NCBI RefSeq assembly: GCF_001612845.1
Contig: NZ_BDBF01000042.1
Location: 1-64,000 of the forward strand
DNA: 64,000 nt
Direction of reading: 5' to 3'
DNA from: Nocardia elegans NBRC 108235
GTDB lineage: Bacteria > Actinomycetota > Actinomycetes > Mycobacteriales > Mycobacteriaceae
Shown in pieces: positions 9,012-17,442 of the stretch. The position numbers and the translations under genes are program-made. Position 1 is the first letter of the stretch, and each line of letters opens with the position of its first letter. The notes beneath the pieces are model-generated. The model saw only the letters and a program-made list of their open reading frames with translations. It searched no databases and was not told where the DNA came from.

Positions 9012-10460
9012 CTACGGTGCCCGGAAGCCGCCGATCTTCTGCTCGAGCAGTTCGGCCAGCCGCAGCGGGGTGCGGTCCTCGAACATCGGGCCGATGAGCT
9101 GCACTCCTACCGGCAGGCCCTCGGGTGAGCGGCCCGCCGGTATGGCGGTGGCGGGCAGGCCGGGCATGGTGGCCATGCCGGCCCACACGAGCTGGTCGAA
9201 GTACGGGTACTCCACGCCGTCGATGTCGATGTACCGGTCCTCCAGATCTCCGTTGTGGTCGTGCGGGTAGGCGGGAGTGGGCGTGATGGGGCACACCACC
9301 GCATCGAACTCGGAGAACAGTCGCCGCCAACCGTGGCGGTGGAGTTCGCGACCGTTGTTCGCCGCGACCCAGTCGCGGTGGCTGAGCACCATGCCGCGCA
9401 ATCGTGCCGCGTCGAGACCTCGATCGTCCGCGCGGAGAGCGGCGGCTCGGGTCTGCAGCTGCCGGTACACGTCGAGGGGAAGACCTGCGGCGGCGTTCGA
9501 CAGCATCAGCTGCATATATAGTGTCGCCGCTTCGGTCGGGTCGGGCAGCAGCGGGCTGTGCCGTTCCACGCGGGCACCCTCGTCCACGAGCGCCTCGGCG
9601 ACCCGGTTCACGCCCGCCCGCACCGCCGCCCCGGTCGGAATGAGCGGATGGTCCTCGAGGACCAGCACACGGAAGTCGGCGAGCCGGTCGTGGCGCGCGG
9701 GCGGCAACACGACGTCGTAGGCGACGCCGTGGGTCAGCGGGTCCGGTCCGGCCATCACGTCGAGCAGAAGTGTGAGGTCGCGAGCGGTGCGCGCCATCGG
9801 ACCGACAACGGCGAGGTCGAGGTCCACCGGCAGTGCCGGTGCGGGTGGCGCGACCATCCCGCGGGTGGGTGCCAGCCCGAGTGTCGGCTTGTGTGCGTAG
9901 ATGCCGCAGAAATGCGCGGGGGTGCGCAACGAACCGGCAAGGTCGGAGCCGATGGACAGCGCGCCGAATCCGCACGCCAGGGCCGCCGCCGAACCGCCGG
10001 ACGACCCACCCGACGTGCGGCCGTGATCCCACGGATTGTTGGTGGTGCCGTAGATCTCGTTGAAGCTCTGGATATCTCGCAGCATCACCGGCACATTGGT
10101 TTTGCCGAGGATCACCGCGCCGGCGGCCTTCAGCCGCGATACCTGTACCGCGTCCTGGGACGGTACATAGTCGGCGTGCTGCGGTATGCCCCAGGTCGTG
10201 GGCAGCCCGGCCATATCGTAGGACTCCTTGACCGTCACCGGAATACCGAGCAGCGGGCGGTCCTCGCCGCGGGCGCGCGCCCGGTCGGCGGCGCGCGCGG
10301 CGGCCCGCGCATTGTCGAAGTCCGGCACACAGATCGCGTTGATCGCCTTGTCGTCGCGTTCGATCCGGGCGATCGCCGCGTCGGTCAGTTCGACCGAGGT
10401 CACCACACCGGCGCGCAAGGCAGCCGCAATTTCTTCGGCCGACTGAAAGTTCCACTCCAT
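9012..10460 (-). CDS. Amidase signature family protein
   Basis: A 482-aa amidase signature enzyme. The Ser-cisSer-Lys triad is complete: Lys78 in VTVKES, the cis-serine in GGSSGGSA (151-158), and nucleophile Ser177 in SDLAGS. It hydrolyses C-N amide bonds; family members range from amide catabolism to GatA, but there is no gatB or gatC here, so catabolism of an amide is more likely. The ATG at 10460 is the first good start. A small inverted repeat at 10501-10518 lies about 40 nt upstream and may be its operator. It is monocistronic as far as can be seen. Confidence 0.88.
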   Translation of the reverse strand: MEWNFQSAEEIAAALRAGVVTSVELTDAAIARIERDDKAINAICVPDFDNARAAARAADRARARGEDRPLLGIPVTVKESYDMAGLPTTWGIPQHADYVPSQDAVQVSRLKAAGAVILGKTNVPVMLRDIQSFNEIYGTTNNPWDHGRTSGGSSGGSAAALACGFGALSIGSDLAGSLRTPAHFCGIYAHKPTLGLAPTRGMVAPPAPALPVDLDLAVVGPMARTARDLTLLLDVMAGPDPLTHGVAYDVVLPPARHDRLADFRVLVLEDHPLIPTGAAVRAGVNRVAEALVDEGARVERHSPLLPDPTEAATLYMQLMLSNAAAGLPLDVYRQLQTRAAALRADDRGLDAARLRGMVLSHRDWVAANNGRELHRHGWRRLFSEFDAVVCPITPTPAYPHDHNGDLEDRYIDIDGVEYPYFDQLVWAGMATMPGLPATAIPAGRSPEGLPVGVQLIGPMFEDRTPLRLAELLEQKIGGFRAP

Positions 10461-10835
10461 GAATCGGAAGGTATTGGCCCGCGGCAGGGGGCATAAAATA
10501 CCTCTTCGCGCAAAGAGGAAATTCGAACGAGGCCACTTGCAGGGCAGATCAACGCATTCGTTCTGCCATATCCCCAGGTCATGACGCAGACAGTGACCCG
10601 ACTTTGCCGGCGCAAGCCATGAAATGCCGTTTCAGACAACGGGATAGATGTCACAATGGCTGCCGTATTTCCACTTCTGCCGCAGACCGTTCGACCGGTC
10701 GCCCGGCGAGATCGGTGCTGGCCGAAAATCCGGCGGACGAGGCAGGTCGACCTCGTGGAGAGCCGGAAGAGCATTGCAGTTCCGAATCCCGATGAACGTC
10801 AGCGGTTCGGCCGCGTTACCGGCTCGGTTCCGGCC
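10461..10835. other. Intergenic region between amidase and integrase genes
   Basis: 375 bp without a convincing gene on either strand. It holds the upstream region of the amidase, including the inverted repeat at 10501-10518 in a locally AT-richer patch, and the 3' flank of the integrase gene. Reading frames here have unusual composition and no recognisable similarity. Confidence 0.6.
10501..10518. promoter_or_regulatory. Inverted repeat upstream of amidase (candidate operator)
   Basis: CCTCTT (10501-10506) and AAGAGG (10513-10518) form a perfect 6-bp dyad with a 6-bp centre, ending 41 bp before the amidase start. Position and size suit a repressor or activator site. No regulator gene is adjacent. 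Confidence 0.35.
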
Positions 10836-12050
10836 TCACAACCCGAGTTTCGTTACCGCGTTGTCCTCCAACGGGTTCGCGGTGCGGATGTAGCCGTGCA
10901 CGGTGCGTGGATTGGACCAGCGGCCCTGGCGCATGATTTCGCGGTCGCTCGCGCCGCCCAGTGCGGCCTGGGTGGCGAATCCGGCGCGCAGCGAATGTCC
11001 GGAGAACAGGGCCGGATCGAGTCCCGCCCGTGCGGCATAGCGCTTCACCAGTTCCGCCACCGCCCGCCCGGAAATCGGCTGCGCGCCGATGCCGCCGTGC
11101 CGCGACACCGGCGGGAACAGCGGGGCCTGCGGATCGACCCGGGTGGCGCCGGTGAAGCCGTGGCAGCGATGGATGTCGGTAGCGGCGGTAGTGCGCTCTG
11201 TCCAGGACCGCAGATCGTCAGCGCCGCCCTCGGAGTGGATGTCGCGCAGGTCGATCCACTCCGCGAAGGCGCACACCGGACACGTCGAGGGTCGTGCCCC
11301 ACGCGGCAGAGCCACCGATTGGGCGCCCGCGCCGGTCGGATCGGTTTTGGTTGCCGGCAGCCGCACCAGCAGCACGGGCTCGCCGGTGCGGTGATCGAGG
11401 GTGACGGCCACATCGCCGACGCGTAGTCCTGCGAGTTCGCTCCGGCGCAGTGCCCCGGCGAAGCCGACGAGCAGCATCAGCCGGTCTCGGCGGCGGGCAG
11501 GCTCGGTGGGCCAGCCCGGGGCCGGCAATCCGTCCAGCAGTTGTTCCAGCGTGTGCAGCAGCACGGGACGCTTACGGTTGGGCACGCTGCGACGGGTGCG
11601 GCGAATGCCACGCAGGGTCAGCCGCACCACATCCGATCGGGTCGGGGAGGGCAGCCCGTTGGCGGCATGGACCGCGGCGATGGCTGCGCTCTTGCGTTCC
11701 AGTGTGGCCGGCCCGAATGCCCACTCGCCGGACGGTTTTCGCGCATCGGCGGCCGCGGCCAGATATACCGCGACGTCCAGGGCGTCCGCGGGAAGTGCGC
11801 ACCGCGCCTCGGCCGCACACCACGCCGACCACCCGATCCAGTCGGACCGATAGGCGCGCACCGTGTTCGGCGACTGTGAAGCCTCCAGATAACGGCCCAG
11901 TGCCCCGGCTTGCTCGGTGTCGAAGCGCTCCCGCACCATCCGCAGGGCGACCGTGTCGACGAGCACACTGCGCACACCCCGCCGTAATTCGGTGCGAACC
12001 GCCTCCGGCACGGCGATATCGACGACCACGGGATCCGGTGAGACGCTCAT
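10836..12050 (-). CDS. Tyrosine recombinase / site-specific integrase
   Basis: A 404-aa tyrosine recombinase. An N-terminal core-binding region (about 40-130) includes SPNTVRAYRSDW. The catalytic domain has Arg203 in ALRRSELAGL, a likely Lys235 in ATKTD, His352-x-x-Arg355 in HSLRAGF, Trp378 in GRWSNP and the nucleophile Tyr387 in VHGYIR, so it appears active. An unusual insert carries CPVC (257-260), perhaps a metal site. The ATG at 12050 starts MSVSPDPVVV; no strong ribosome-binding site is visible. No excisionase, transposase or phage gene is beside it, and no flanking direct repeat was found, so it is either a remnant of an element or a domesticated resolvase-like enzyme. Confidence 0.85.
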   Translation of the reverse strand: MSVSPDPVVVDIAVPEAVRTELRRGVRSVLVDTVALRMVRERFDTEQAGALGRYLEASQSPNTVRAYRSDWIGWSAWCAAEARCALPADALDVAVYLAAAADARKPSGEWAFGPATLERKSAAIAAVHAANGLPSPTRSDVVRLTLRGIRRTRRSVPNRKRPVLLHTLEQLLDGLPAPGWPTEPARRRDRLMLLVGFAGALRRSELAGLRVGDVAVTLDHRTGEPVLLVRLPATKTDPTGAGAQSVALPRGARPSTCPVCAFAEWIDLRDIHSEGGADDLRSWTERTTAATDIHRCHGFTGATRVDPQAPLFPPVSRHGGIGAQPISGRAVAELVKRYAARAGLDPALFSGHSLRAGFATQAALGGASDREIMRQGRWSNPRTVHGYIRTANPLEDNAVTKLGL

Positions 12051-12115
12051 CGCGAGACAGGCTACCGGGCAACGACGTTCGCCGCGCCCGCCCGCGCCGG
12101 GAAGAATGATCGACC

Positions 12116-12616
12116 GTGCCGTCCGTGACAGTCGCCGCCGACGATCCCGCCCGAGCCGACGTGCTGGCTCTGGCCGCCCGCCATCTCGCCTTCGCGCGGG
12201 CCCATACCCCCGCCGAGGCCGTCTTCGCACTCGACCAGGGCGGACGGGCCGATCCATTACTCACGGTGGTCACCGCTCGGCGCGACGGTCTGCTGCTGGG
12301 TATGGGCGCGGTGCGTGATCTCGGTGCCGGGCACGGGGAACTGAAATCGATGCACACCGTCGACGCGGCACGCGGACACGGCGTCGGCACCGCGATCGTC
12401 ACGCATCTGCTCGAGCTGGCACGCGCCCGCGGCTGGGTGTGTGTGAGTCTGGAAACCGGTGCGGGCGAGGCGTTTCGGCCTGCGCGCACGCTGTACGAAC
12501 GGTGCGGGTTCGTGCGGTGCGGCGCGTTCGGCGACTACCTCGACAACGGGACGAGTGTCTTCATGACTCGCGCGGTGGGAGCTGCGGACGATGCGGAAGC
12601 GCGGGAACAGAAATAG
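12116..12616 (+). CDS. GNAT family N-acetyltransferase
   Basis: A 166-aa GNAT protein starting at GTG 12116. The acetyl-CoA-binding motif A is in ARGHGVGTAIVTHLLELAR (about 85-103), followed by TLYERCGFVRCGAFGDY, which matches the usual C-terminal YxxxGF block. It acetylates an amine, but the acceptor is unknown. It is divergent from the integrase gene, 65 bp apart, and is followed by the promoter region of rox. With an antibiotic-resistance gene next door, an acetyltransferase acting on a drug is conceivable but unsupported. Confidence 0.82.
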   Translation: MPSVTVAADDPARADVLALAARHLAFARAHTPAEAVFALDQGGRADPLLTVVTARRDGLLLGMGAVRDLGAGHGELKSMHTVDAARGHGVGTAIVTHLLELARARGWVCVSLETGAGEAFRPARTLYERCGFVRCGAFGDYLDNGTSVFMTRAVGAADDAEAREQK

Positions 12617-12652
12617 CCCGGAATCGGATTACGCCCCGGAATCGGATTGCGC
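12617..12652. repeat. Two tandem 18-bp repeats upstream of rox
   Basis: CCCGGAATCGGATTACGC (12617-12634) is followed directly by CCCGGAATCGGATTGCGC (12635-12652); they differ at one base. They start right at the stop of the GNAT gene and end 46 bp before the rifamycin-associated element. Possible binding sites of an unknown regulator. Confidence 0.6.
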
Positions 12653-12698
12653 GGAGTTCCCCCGAACTCCCTTCCACTATCAATGTATATCGCACAGG

Positions 12699-12717
12699 GG
12701 GTCTTGCGGCAAGGCCG
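12699..12717 (+). promoter_or_regulatory. Rifamycin-associated element (RAE) upstream of rox
   Basis: The imperfect palindrome GGGTCTTGCGGCAAGGCCG is centred on CTTGC-G-GCAAG (12703-12713). It matches, as I recall it, the conserved 19-bp RAE found in front of rifamycin-inactivating genes in actinobacteria and linked to rifamycin induction. An AT-rich TGTATAT at 12684-12690 just upstream may be the -10 element, which would place the RAE at the transcription start. Confidence 0.75.
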
Positions 12718-12809
12718 GGGGTGTGCTGCACAATCGTCGAGCCAACGCCATGACCTGCGGAAATCGGCCGTTCCGTGGGCTCGGCCACCACCGTGTCGAA
12801 TGGGGTTTC

Positions 12810-14228
12810 ATGATTGACGTGATCGTTGCCGGTGCCGGACCTACCGGTCTGATGCTGGCGTGCGAGTTGCGGTTGCACGGCCTGAACCCGGTCGTGCTGG
12901 AGAAGGAGACCGAGCCGACGAAGGTTGTCCGCGCGCTGGGCCTGCACGCGCGCAGTATCGAGGTGATGGATCAACGCGGGCTGTTGGAACGTTTCCTCGA
13001 GCTGGGCACGAAGTATCCGGTCGGGGGGTTCTTCGCCGGTATCACCGCACCGCAGCCGGAGCTGGACTCGGCGCACGCGTATGTGCTCGGTATCCCGCAG
13101 ACTGTCACCGATCGGCTGCTCGCCGAACATGCGGCCGAGATGGGCGTAGACATCCGGCGCGGTCGCGAAGTGGTCGGCGCTACCCAGGACGCGGAGGGTG
13201 TGACCGTCGACCTGGCCGACGGCAGCCGGCTGTGCGCACAGTATCTCGTCGGGTGCGACGGCGGACGCAGCACCGTGCGCAAACTCGCGGGGATCGATTT
13301 CCCCGGTGAGCCGACGCGGGTGGAGACGCTGCTGGGGGAGGTCGAGCTGGACGCGCCGCTGGAGACCGTGACCGCGGTGGTGACCGAGGTCCGCAAGACC
13401 CAGCGGCGTTTCGGGGTCGGGCCGTCGGGCAGCGGGACGTTCCGCTTCGTGGTGCCGGCCGAGGGATTGTCCGAGGACCGTACGGTGCCACCGACGATGG
13501 AGGAGGTGAAGCGGCAGTTGGTGGCCACCGCCGGCACCGACTTCGGCGTGCATTCACCGCGCTGGCTCTCGCGTTTCGGCGACGCGACCCGGCTGGCCGA
13601 GCGGTATCGGGCCGGGCGGGTGCTGCTGGCCGGGGACGCCGCGCACATCCATCCGCCGGTCGGCGGTCAGGGGCTCAACCTCGGCATCCAGGACGCGTTC
13701 AATCTGGGGTGGAAGCTGGCCGCCGAAGTAGCCGGCTGGGCGCCCGCCGGGCTGCTGGACAGCTACGAGTCCGAGCGGCACCCGGTCGCCGCCGCCGTGC
13801 TGGACAATACGCGCGCGCAGATGGAGCTGATATCGCTCGAGCCGGGTCCCCGTGCGGTGCGGCGGCTGCTCACGGAGCTCATCGATATCGAGGAGGTCAA
13901 CCGGCGGCTGACCGAGAAAATCACCGGCACCGCGATCCGCTACGACTTCGGGGACGGGCCCGAACTGCTCGGCCGGCGCCTGCGGGACGTGCGGTTGAAG
14001 GACGGGCGCCTCTACGAGTTGATGCACGCGGGCCGCGGACTGCTGCTGGATCAGACCGGCCGGCTGTCGGTGGCGGGGTGGGCCGATCGGGTGGATCACG
14101 TCGTCGATGTCAGCGACGAATTGGATGTTCCCGCAGTTCTTTTACGGCCGGACGGGCATGTGGCGTGGGTCGGCGACGACCAGGACGATCTGCTCGCCCA
14201 TCTCCCGACCTGGTTCGGCGCGGCCTGA
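12810..14228 (+). CDS. rox: Rifamycin monooxygenase Rox
   Basis: A 472-aa class A flavoprotein monooxygenase that closely follows Nocardia farcinica Rox, including LHARSIEVMDQRGLLERF, TAGTDFGVHSPRWLSRFGDA and the ending HLPTWFGAA. The FAD site GAGPTG (about 8-13), the DG motif VGCDGGRS and the GD motif AGDAAHIHPPVGGQGLN are intact. Rox hydroxylates the naphthyl ring of rifampicin using NADPH and O2, which opens the ansa bridge and inactivates the drug. The ATG at 12810 gives the usual start MIDVIVAGAGPTG; the open frame further upstream runs through the promoter. The RAE 92 bp upstream predicts induction by rifamycins. Confidence 0.93.
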   Translation: MIDVIVAGAGPTGLMLACELRLHGLNPVVLEKETEPTKVVRALGLHARSIEVMDQRGLLERFLELGTKYPVGGFFAGITAPQPELDSAHAYVLGIPQTVTDRLLAEHAAEMGVDIRRGREVVGATQDAEGVTVDLADGSRLCAQYLVGCDGGRSTVRKLAGIDFPGEPTRVETLLGEVELDAPLETVTAVVTEVRKTQRRFGVGPSGSGTFRFVVPAEGLSEDRTVPPTMEEVKRQLVATAGTDFGVHSPRWLSRFGDATRLAERYRAGRVLLAGDAAHIHPPVGGQGLNLGIQDAFNLGWKLAAEVAGWAPAGLLDSYESERHPVAAAVLDNTRAQMELISLEPGPRAVRRLLTELIDIEEVNRRLTEKITGTAIRYDFGDGPELLGRRLRDVRLKDGRLYELMHAGRGLLLDQTGRLSVAGWADRVDHVVDVSDELDVPAVLLRPDGHVAWVGDDQDDLLAHLPTWFGAA

Positions 14229-14241
14229 TCGGCCGCCGGAT

Positions 14242-15024
14242 CTACGGTCGCGCCGCGACACCGAAGGTGCGGGCGGTGGCGATGGTGGCGAGGCGGTCGC
14301 CGGCGCCGGTGTCGCGCAGATCGACCCGGCCGACGCCGCCCCGCAGCGTCGCGGAGGCCGTCACCGGGCCCACCTTGGCCGGTTGCAGATAACGCAGGCC
14401 GAGGAAGCTGAGGCTGTCACCGGGAGCCAGGGACAGCACGGCTTCCTCGGCCGCGACGGCGATGAGGCCGCCGTTGACGCTGCCGGCGGCGTTGAGCACC
14501 TCGTCGGTGCGCGGGAGAACGGCCACGCCGGGGTGCACCCGTTCACAGCGCAGGCGTTCGGCCAGGGGAGTGGTGAGCCGGTCGCGGCCGGCCGGCATGT
14601 CGATGCTGAGCGCGCGGGGAAGTTGCAGGTCCGGGTCGGGAGCGACCATGAAGGAGGCGCCGGCCAAAGCCAGCGGTTCGCCGTCGACGGCGAAGTCGAT
14701 CTCGGCCACGAAGACCGACCGGCCCACCTTCACGGTGCGGCCGATCGCCTCGAGCTGCCCGGCCGCGGGCGCGGGCCGGTAGAGGTTGACGTCGAGTTCC
14801 AGGGTCACCGGAACCCGCGGATGCATCACCAGCGACGCCAGCAACCCGGCAACGGTATCGGCCCAGGTGGCGAGAATGGAGGTGCGCAGATGCGCGGTTC
14901 CCGGCGCGTGCAGTTCCGGCACGATGGTCGCGGAACCGTGCACCTCGTCACCGGCGCGCCGGGTGGCGAAGCCGAGTTCGAGCAGCACGTGGCGGCGCGG
15001 GGACAGTCTGCTTTCGACACTCAC
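14242..15024 (-). CDS. Double hot-dog acyl-CoA thioesterase-like protein
   Basis: A 260-aa protein with two hot-dog-like halves: the first includes GSATIVPELHAPGTAHLRTSILATWADTVAG and the second SVNGGLIAVAAEEAVLSL, followed by GLRYLQPAKVGPVTASATL. This resembles PaaI/acyl-CoA thioesterase proteins that split acyl-CoA esters. The GTG at 15024 was selected because GGAGGAG lies 6 nt upstream. It is co-directional with an enoyl-CoA hydratase gene 85 bp upstream, and the gap holds palindromic operator-like sequence, so it may have its own promoter. The stop is 13 bp from the rox stop. Substrate chain length is unknown. Confidence 0.72.
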   Translation of the reverse strand: MSVESRLSPRRHVLLELGFATRRAGDEVHGSATIVPELHAPGTAHLRTSILATWADTVAGLLASLVMHPRVPVTLELDVNLYRPAPAAGQLEAIGRTVKVGRSVFVAEIDFAVDGEPLALAGASFMVAPDPDLQLPRALSIDMPAGRDRLTTPLAERLRCERVHPGVAVLPRTDEVLNAAGSVNGGLIAVAAEEAVLSLAPGDSLSFLGLRYLQPAKVGPVTASATLRGGVGRVDLRDTGAGDRLATIATARTFGVAARP

Positions 15025-15075
15025 GGCATCTCCTCCGGTCCGGTGCGTCCCGGCGGGGCCACACATGAGCGATTT

Positions 15076-15104
15076 GATTCTACTTCAAAGAGAATCGCAT
15101 TCTC
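15076..15104. promoter_or_regulatory. Overlapping palindromes upstream of the thioesterase gene (candidate operator)
   Basis: GAGAAT-CGC-ATTCTC (15090-15104) is a perfect 6-bp-arm palindrome. GATTCT (15076-15081) also pairs with AGAATC (15091-15096). The site lies about 50-80 bp upstream of the GTG at 15024 in an AT-richer patch. The form suits a TetR-type operator, but no regulator gene is adjacent. Confidence 0.5.
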
Positions 15105-15109
15105 GTCGG

Positions 15110-15871
15110 CTATCGTGGGGCGCTGATGCGCGCCTTCATCGCGGCGAGCCGGGCGGCGAATTCCTCGGATTCCAGCGATGCCACCTGCGGCACGATCTCC
15201 GCGTCGACGGCCTCGGCATGCGCGTCCAGGGTGCGTGTATGGCGCATGGTGCGTTTGGTGGTGATCAGCAGATCGCGCGGCGCCTCGGCCGCACCCGCCG
15301 CCAATTCGACTGCGGCGGAGAGCAAGTCGTCGTGGTCGCCGAGTACGACACGATGCACCAGGCCCGCACTGTGTGCCGCGTCGGCATCGAGGATCTGGCC
15401 GAGCAGCGTCATGGCCGCGGCCTGCTGCGACCCGACGGCGCGCTGCAACATCCAGGTCATACCGCCGCCGGGATGGATACCCAGCCGCAGGAATCGCGCG
15501 TCGAACCGAGCGCGCGGTCCGGCGAGGCGTACATCGGCGGCGAGGGCCAGATTCAGTCCCGCGCCGACCGCGGCCCCGCCGACGGCCGCGACCGTGGGCA
15601 GCGAGCATTCGGCCACGGCGAGAAATCCCGCGTAGATGGCCCGCAAGCCTTCCTCCGCCGCCTCGCCGAGTGCGCTGAGGTCGGCGCCCGCGCAGAATGC
15701 CGGCGGAGCTCCGGTGATCACCACCGCGTGCACCCCGGCATCGGCTTCCGCCTCCGCGATCGCCGCCGCCAGCTGCTCGGACAGCCCGAGCGTCAACGCA
15801 TTTCGGCGCTGCGGGTCCGATACCGTCACCACCGCGACCGCATCGCGCCGCTCCACCGTGATCTCCGCCAT
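15110..15871 (-). CDS. Enoyl-CoA hydratase/isomerase family protein
   Basis: A 253-aa crotonase-fold protein starting MAEITVERRDAVAVVTV. The oxyanion-hole motifs are AFCAGADLSALGEA (about 58-71) and VGGAAVGAGLNLALAADVRLAG (about 98-119). The glutamate usual in true hydratases after GGG is not evident: the corresponding stretch reads HPGGGMTWMLQRAVG. The protein may therefore be an isomerase or another crotonase. The likely role is beta-oxidation or related acyl-CoA metabolism, possibly with the downstream thioesterase. The ATG at 15871 has only a weak ribosome-binding site. It is divergent from the flavodoxin-like gene, 75 bp away. Confidence 0.85.
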   Translation of the reverse strand: MAEITVERRDAVAVVTVSDPQRRNALTLGLSEQLAAAIAEAEADAGVHAVVITGAPPAFCAGADLSALGEAAEEGLRAIYAGFLAVAECSLPTVAAVGGAAVGAGLNLALAADVRLAGPRARFDARFLRLGIHPGGGMTWMLQRAVGSQQAAAMTLLGQILDADAAHSAGLVHRVVLGDHDDLLSAAVELAAGAAEAPRDLLITTKRTMRHTRTLDAHAEAVDAEIVPQVASLESEEFAARLAAMKARISAPR

Positions 15872-15946
15872 GGCGTCATCGTAAGGGAGGGCGCGGTCGA
15901 TACGATCCGGGAATCCGAGTCGAACCGGACGAGCAAGGGAGCCCGC

Positions 15947-16420
15947 ATGAAGGCCGTCATCGTGTGTGTCTCGGTATCGCACGGCAATACCCGGAGAATC
16001 GCCGAGGCCATGGGCGAAGTGCTCGGCGCCCGGGTCGTCGGGCCCGAGGAACTCGACACCGCCGAACTCGCCTCCTGCGACCTCGTGGGATTCGGGTCCG
16101 GCATCTTCACCATGAACTTCCATCCCCGCTTGCGCGAGCTGATCCGCGCGCTGCCGGCACAGTCCGGTACCAAGGCGTTCGTCTACGCCACCAGCGGTAT
16201 GCCGGAAACACCCCTGCGCCGCTATACCCGTTCGCTCGCAACGCTTCTCACCCGGCGCGGCTTCACCGTGCTCGACACCTTCACCTGCCGCGGCCTCGAT
16301 ACCTGGCTGCCGATGCGAATCGTCGGCGGAATCAGCAAGGGACATCCCGACGCCGCCGACCTCCACGCGGCACGCACCTTCGCCGAAGAGCTGCGCGACC
16401 GCGTCACCGCCGGGCGCTGA
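15947..16420 (+). CDS. Flavodoxin family protein
   Basis: A 157-aa single-domain flavodoxin-like protein. The FMN phosphate loop is VSHGNTRRIAEAMGEVL (9-25), and the second FMN-contacting loop is YATSGMPETP. It resembles the flavodoxins found beside lipid and redox genes in actinobacteria. The ATG at 15947 has GGGAG 7-8 nt upstream. It probably carries electrons for a partner that is not obvious here. It converges on the DinB-type gene, separated by a long GC-rich hairpin. Confidence 0.82.
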   Translation: MKAVIVCVSVSHGNTRRIAEAMGEVLGARVVGPEELDTAELASCDLVGFGSGIFTMNFHPRLRELIRALPAQSGTKAFVYATSGMPETPLRRYTRSLATLLTRRGFTVLDTFTCRGLDTWLPMRIVGGISKGHPDAADLHAARTFAEELRDRVTAGR

Positions 16421-16435
16421 AAGCGCCACCTTCGC

Positions 16436-16480
16436 CCGGGCCCGCGCGGCGGCCGGTATGCGCCCGCCGCGTGGGCCCGG
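16436..16480. terminator. Long GC-rich hairpin between convergent genes
   Basis: Bases 16436-16452 pair with 16464-16480 over 17 positions with one G-T wobble and an 11-nt loop. It sits between the stops of the flavodoxin gene and the DinB-type gene. No T-run is present. This is one of the strongest hairpins in the window and a likely bidirectional terminator. Confidence 0.65.
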
Positions 16481-16494
16481 TGATGGTCCGGGCG

Positions 16495-17073
16495 TCAGCC
16501 CGCGGTCCGGCCGTCCAGTGACTCGCGGATGATGTCGGCGTGCCCGGCGTGCTGGGCGGTCTCCTGGATCAGATGCATCAGCACCCGGCGCACGCTGCGC
16601 ACCGCACCCGTCTCATGCCACGGCGCGTGGGGGAGCGGATGCGTGGCCGCGAGATCGGGGACGGCGGCGATGATCTCCTCCGTGCGCGCGGCGATCTGCT
16701 CGTAGCGGGTCAGGATGCCGGCGAGGGTTTCGCCGGGCAGCATCACGAAGGTGTTGCGGTGGTCGATGGCCCACTGGGGATACTCCCGCGCGGTGCCGGC
16801 TGCGAAGTCCGCCCAGGTGACCCCCTCGGGCAGCTCGTAGGTCATGGCCGAGGGGCCCTCCACGACGAACCGCAGCCAGTTGTCCTCCATCGCTGCAACA
16901 TGTTTGACCAACCCGCCCAGCGACAGGGCGCTGACGGTGGGATGCGCGCCGGCCTGCTCGTCGGTCAGCCCGTCGACGGTGCCGCGCAGGGCGCTGCGTG
17001 CGGCGGCGAGCTGGGCGAGTAGATCGGCGCGTTCGCCGTCGAGTGCGGACGCCGGGGTGTTCTCGGTGGTCAT
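16495..17073 (-). CDS. DinB family protein (DUF664-like)
   Basis: A 192-aa four-helix-bundle protein of the DinB/DUF664 group. The metal-binding histidine triad is visible as His58 in LVKHVAAMEDNW and His175 and His178 in ETAQHAGHADIIRE. Family members include metal-dependent thiol transferases that use mycothiol or bacillithiol, and a mycothiol-dependent enzyme would suit an actinobacterium. The substrate is unknown. The ATG at 17073 is preceded by AAAGGAC. It appears monocistronic. Confidence 0.85.
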   Translation of the reverse strand: MTTENTPASALDGERADLLAQLAAARSALRGTVDGLTDEQAGAHPTVSALSLGGLVKHVAAMEDNWLRFVVEGPSAMTYELPEGVTWADFAAGTAREYPQWAIDHRNTFVMLPGETLAGILTRYEQIAARTEEIIAAVPDLAATHPLPHAPWHETGAVRSVRRVLMHLIQETAQHAGHADIIRESLDGRTAG

Positions 17074-17442
17074 CGTTGTCCTTTCGGGTCGTTGTCGATT
17101 CCGATACCAACGATCGCAGCGAACTAGGTCGGATTGTGTCCGCTTGTCGCGGGCGGAAGAGATTCATGTCGCGGGTGGTCCGCCGCACCGGTCGCACGCG
17201 GGCGGGCCGGCGTGTTCCCGGCCTGGGGCGTAGCTGCCCCACCGGCGAGGAGTTCGAGCCGGTCTTCGGATGCGCTGCCGGGTTCGGCGGTGTATGTGAT
17301 CAGGGGTGTACGGCCCCCGGCGGCCCGGCGACGGGGTGATTTCGGATCCGTTGTTCCCGGAGCAAGCGTGTGCCGGTGCCTCGGAGAACGAGCCGACTGG
17401 GCGTGGCCGACCTCGCGGCCGCCGCAGACTGGCGCAGAGCAG
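17074..17442. other. Intergenic region between DinB and DUF2071 genes
   Basis: 369 bp holding the DinB promoter side on the left and the 3' end of the DUF2071 gene on the right. Open frames cross it on both strands but have no recognisable similarity, and I see no repeat or RNA gene. Confidence 0.55.

Noticed and set aside
10400..10774. 124-codon minus-strand frame upstream of the amidase
   Set aside because: It overlaps the start of the amidase gene, crosses its presumed promoter and shows no family features.
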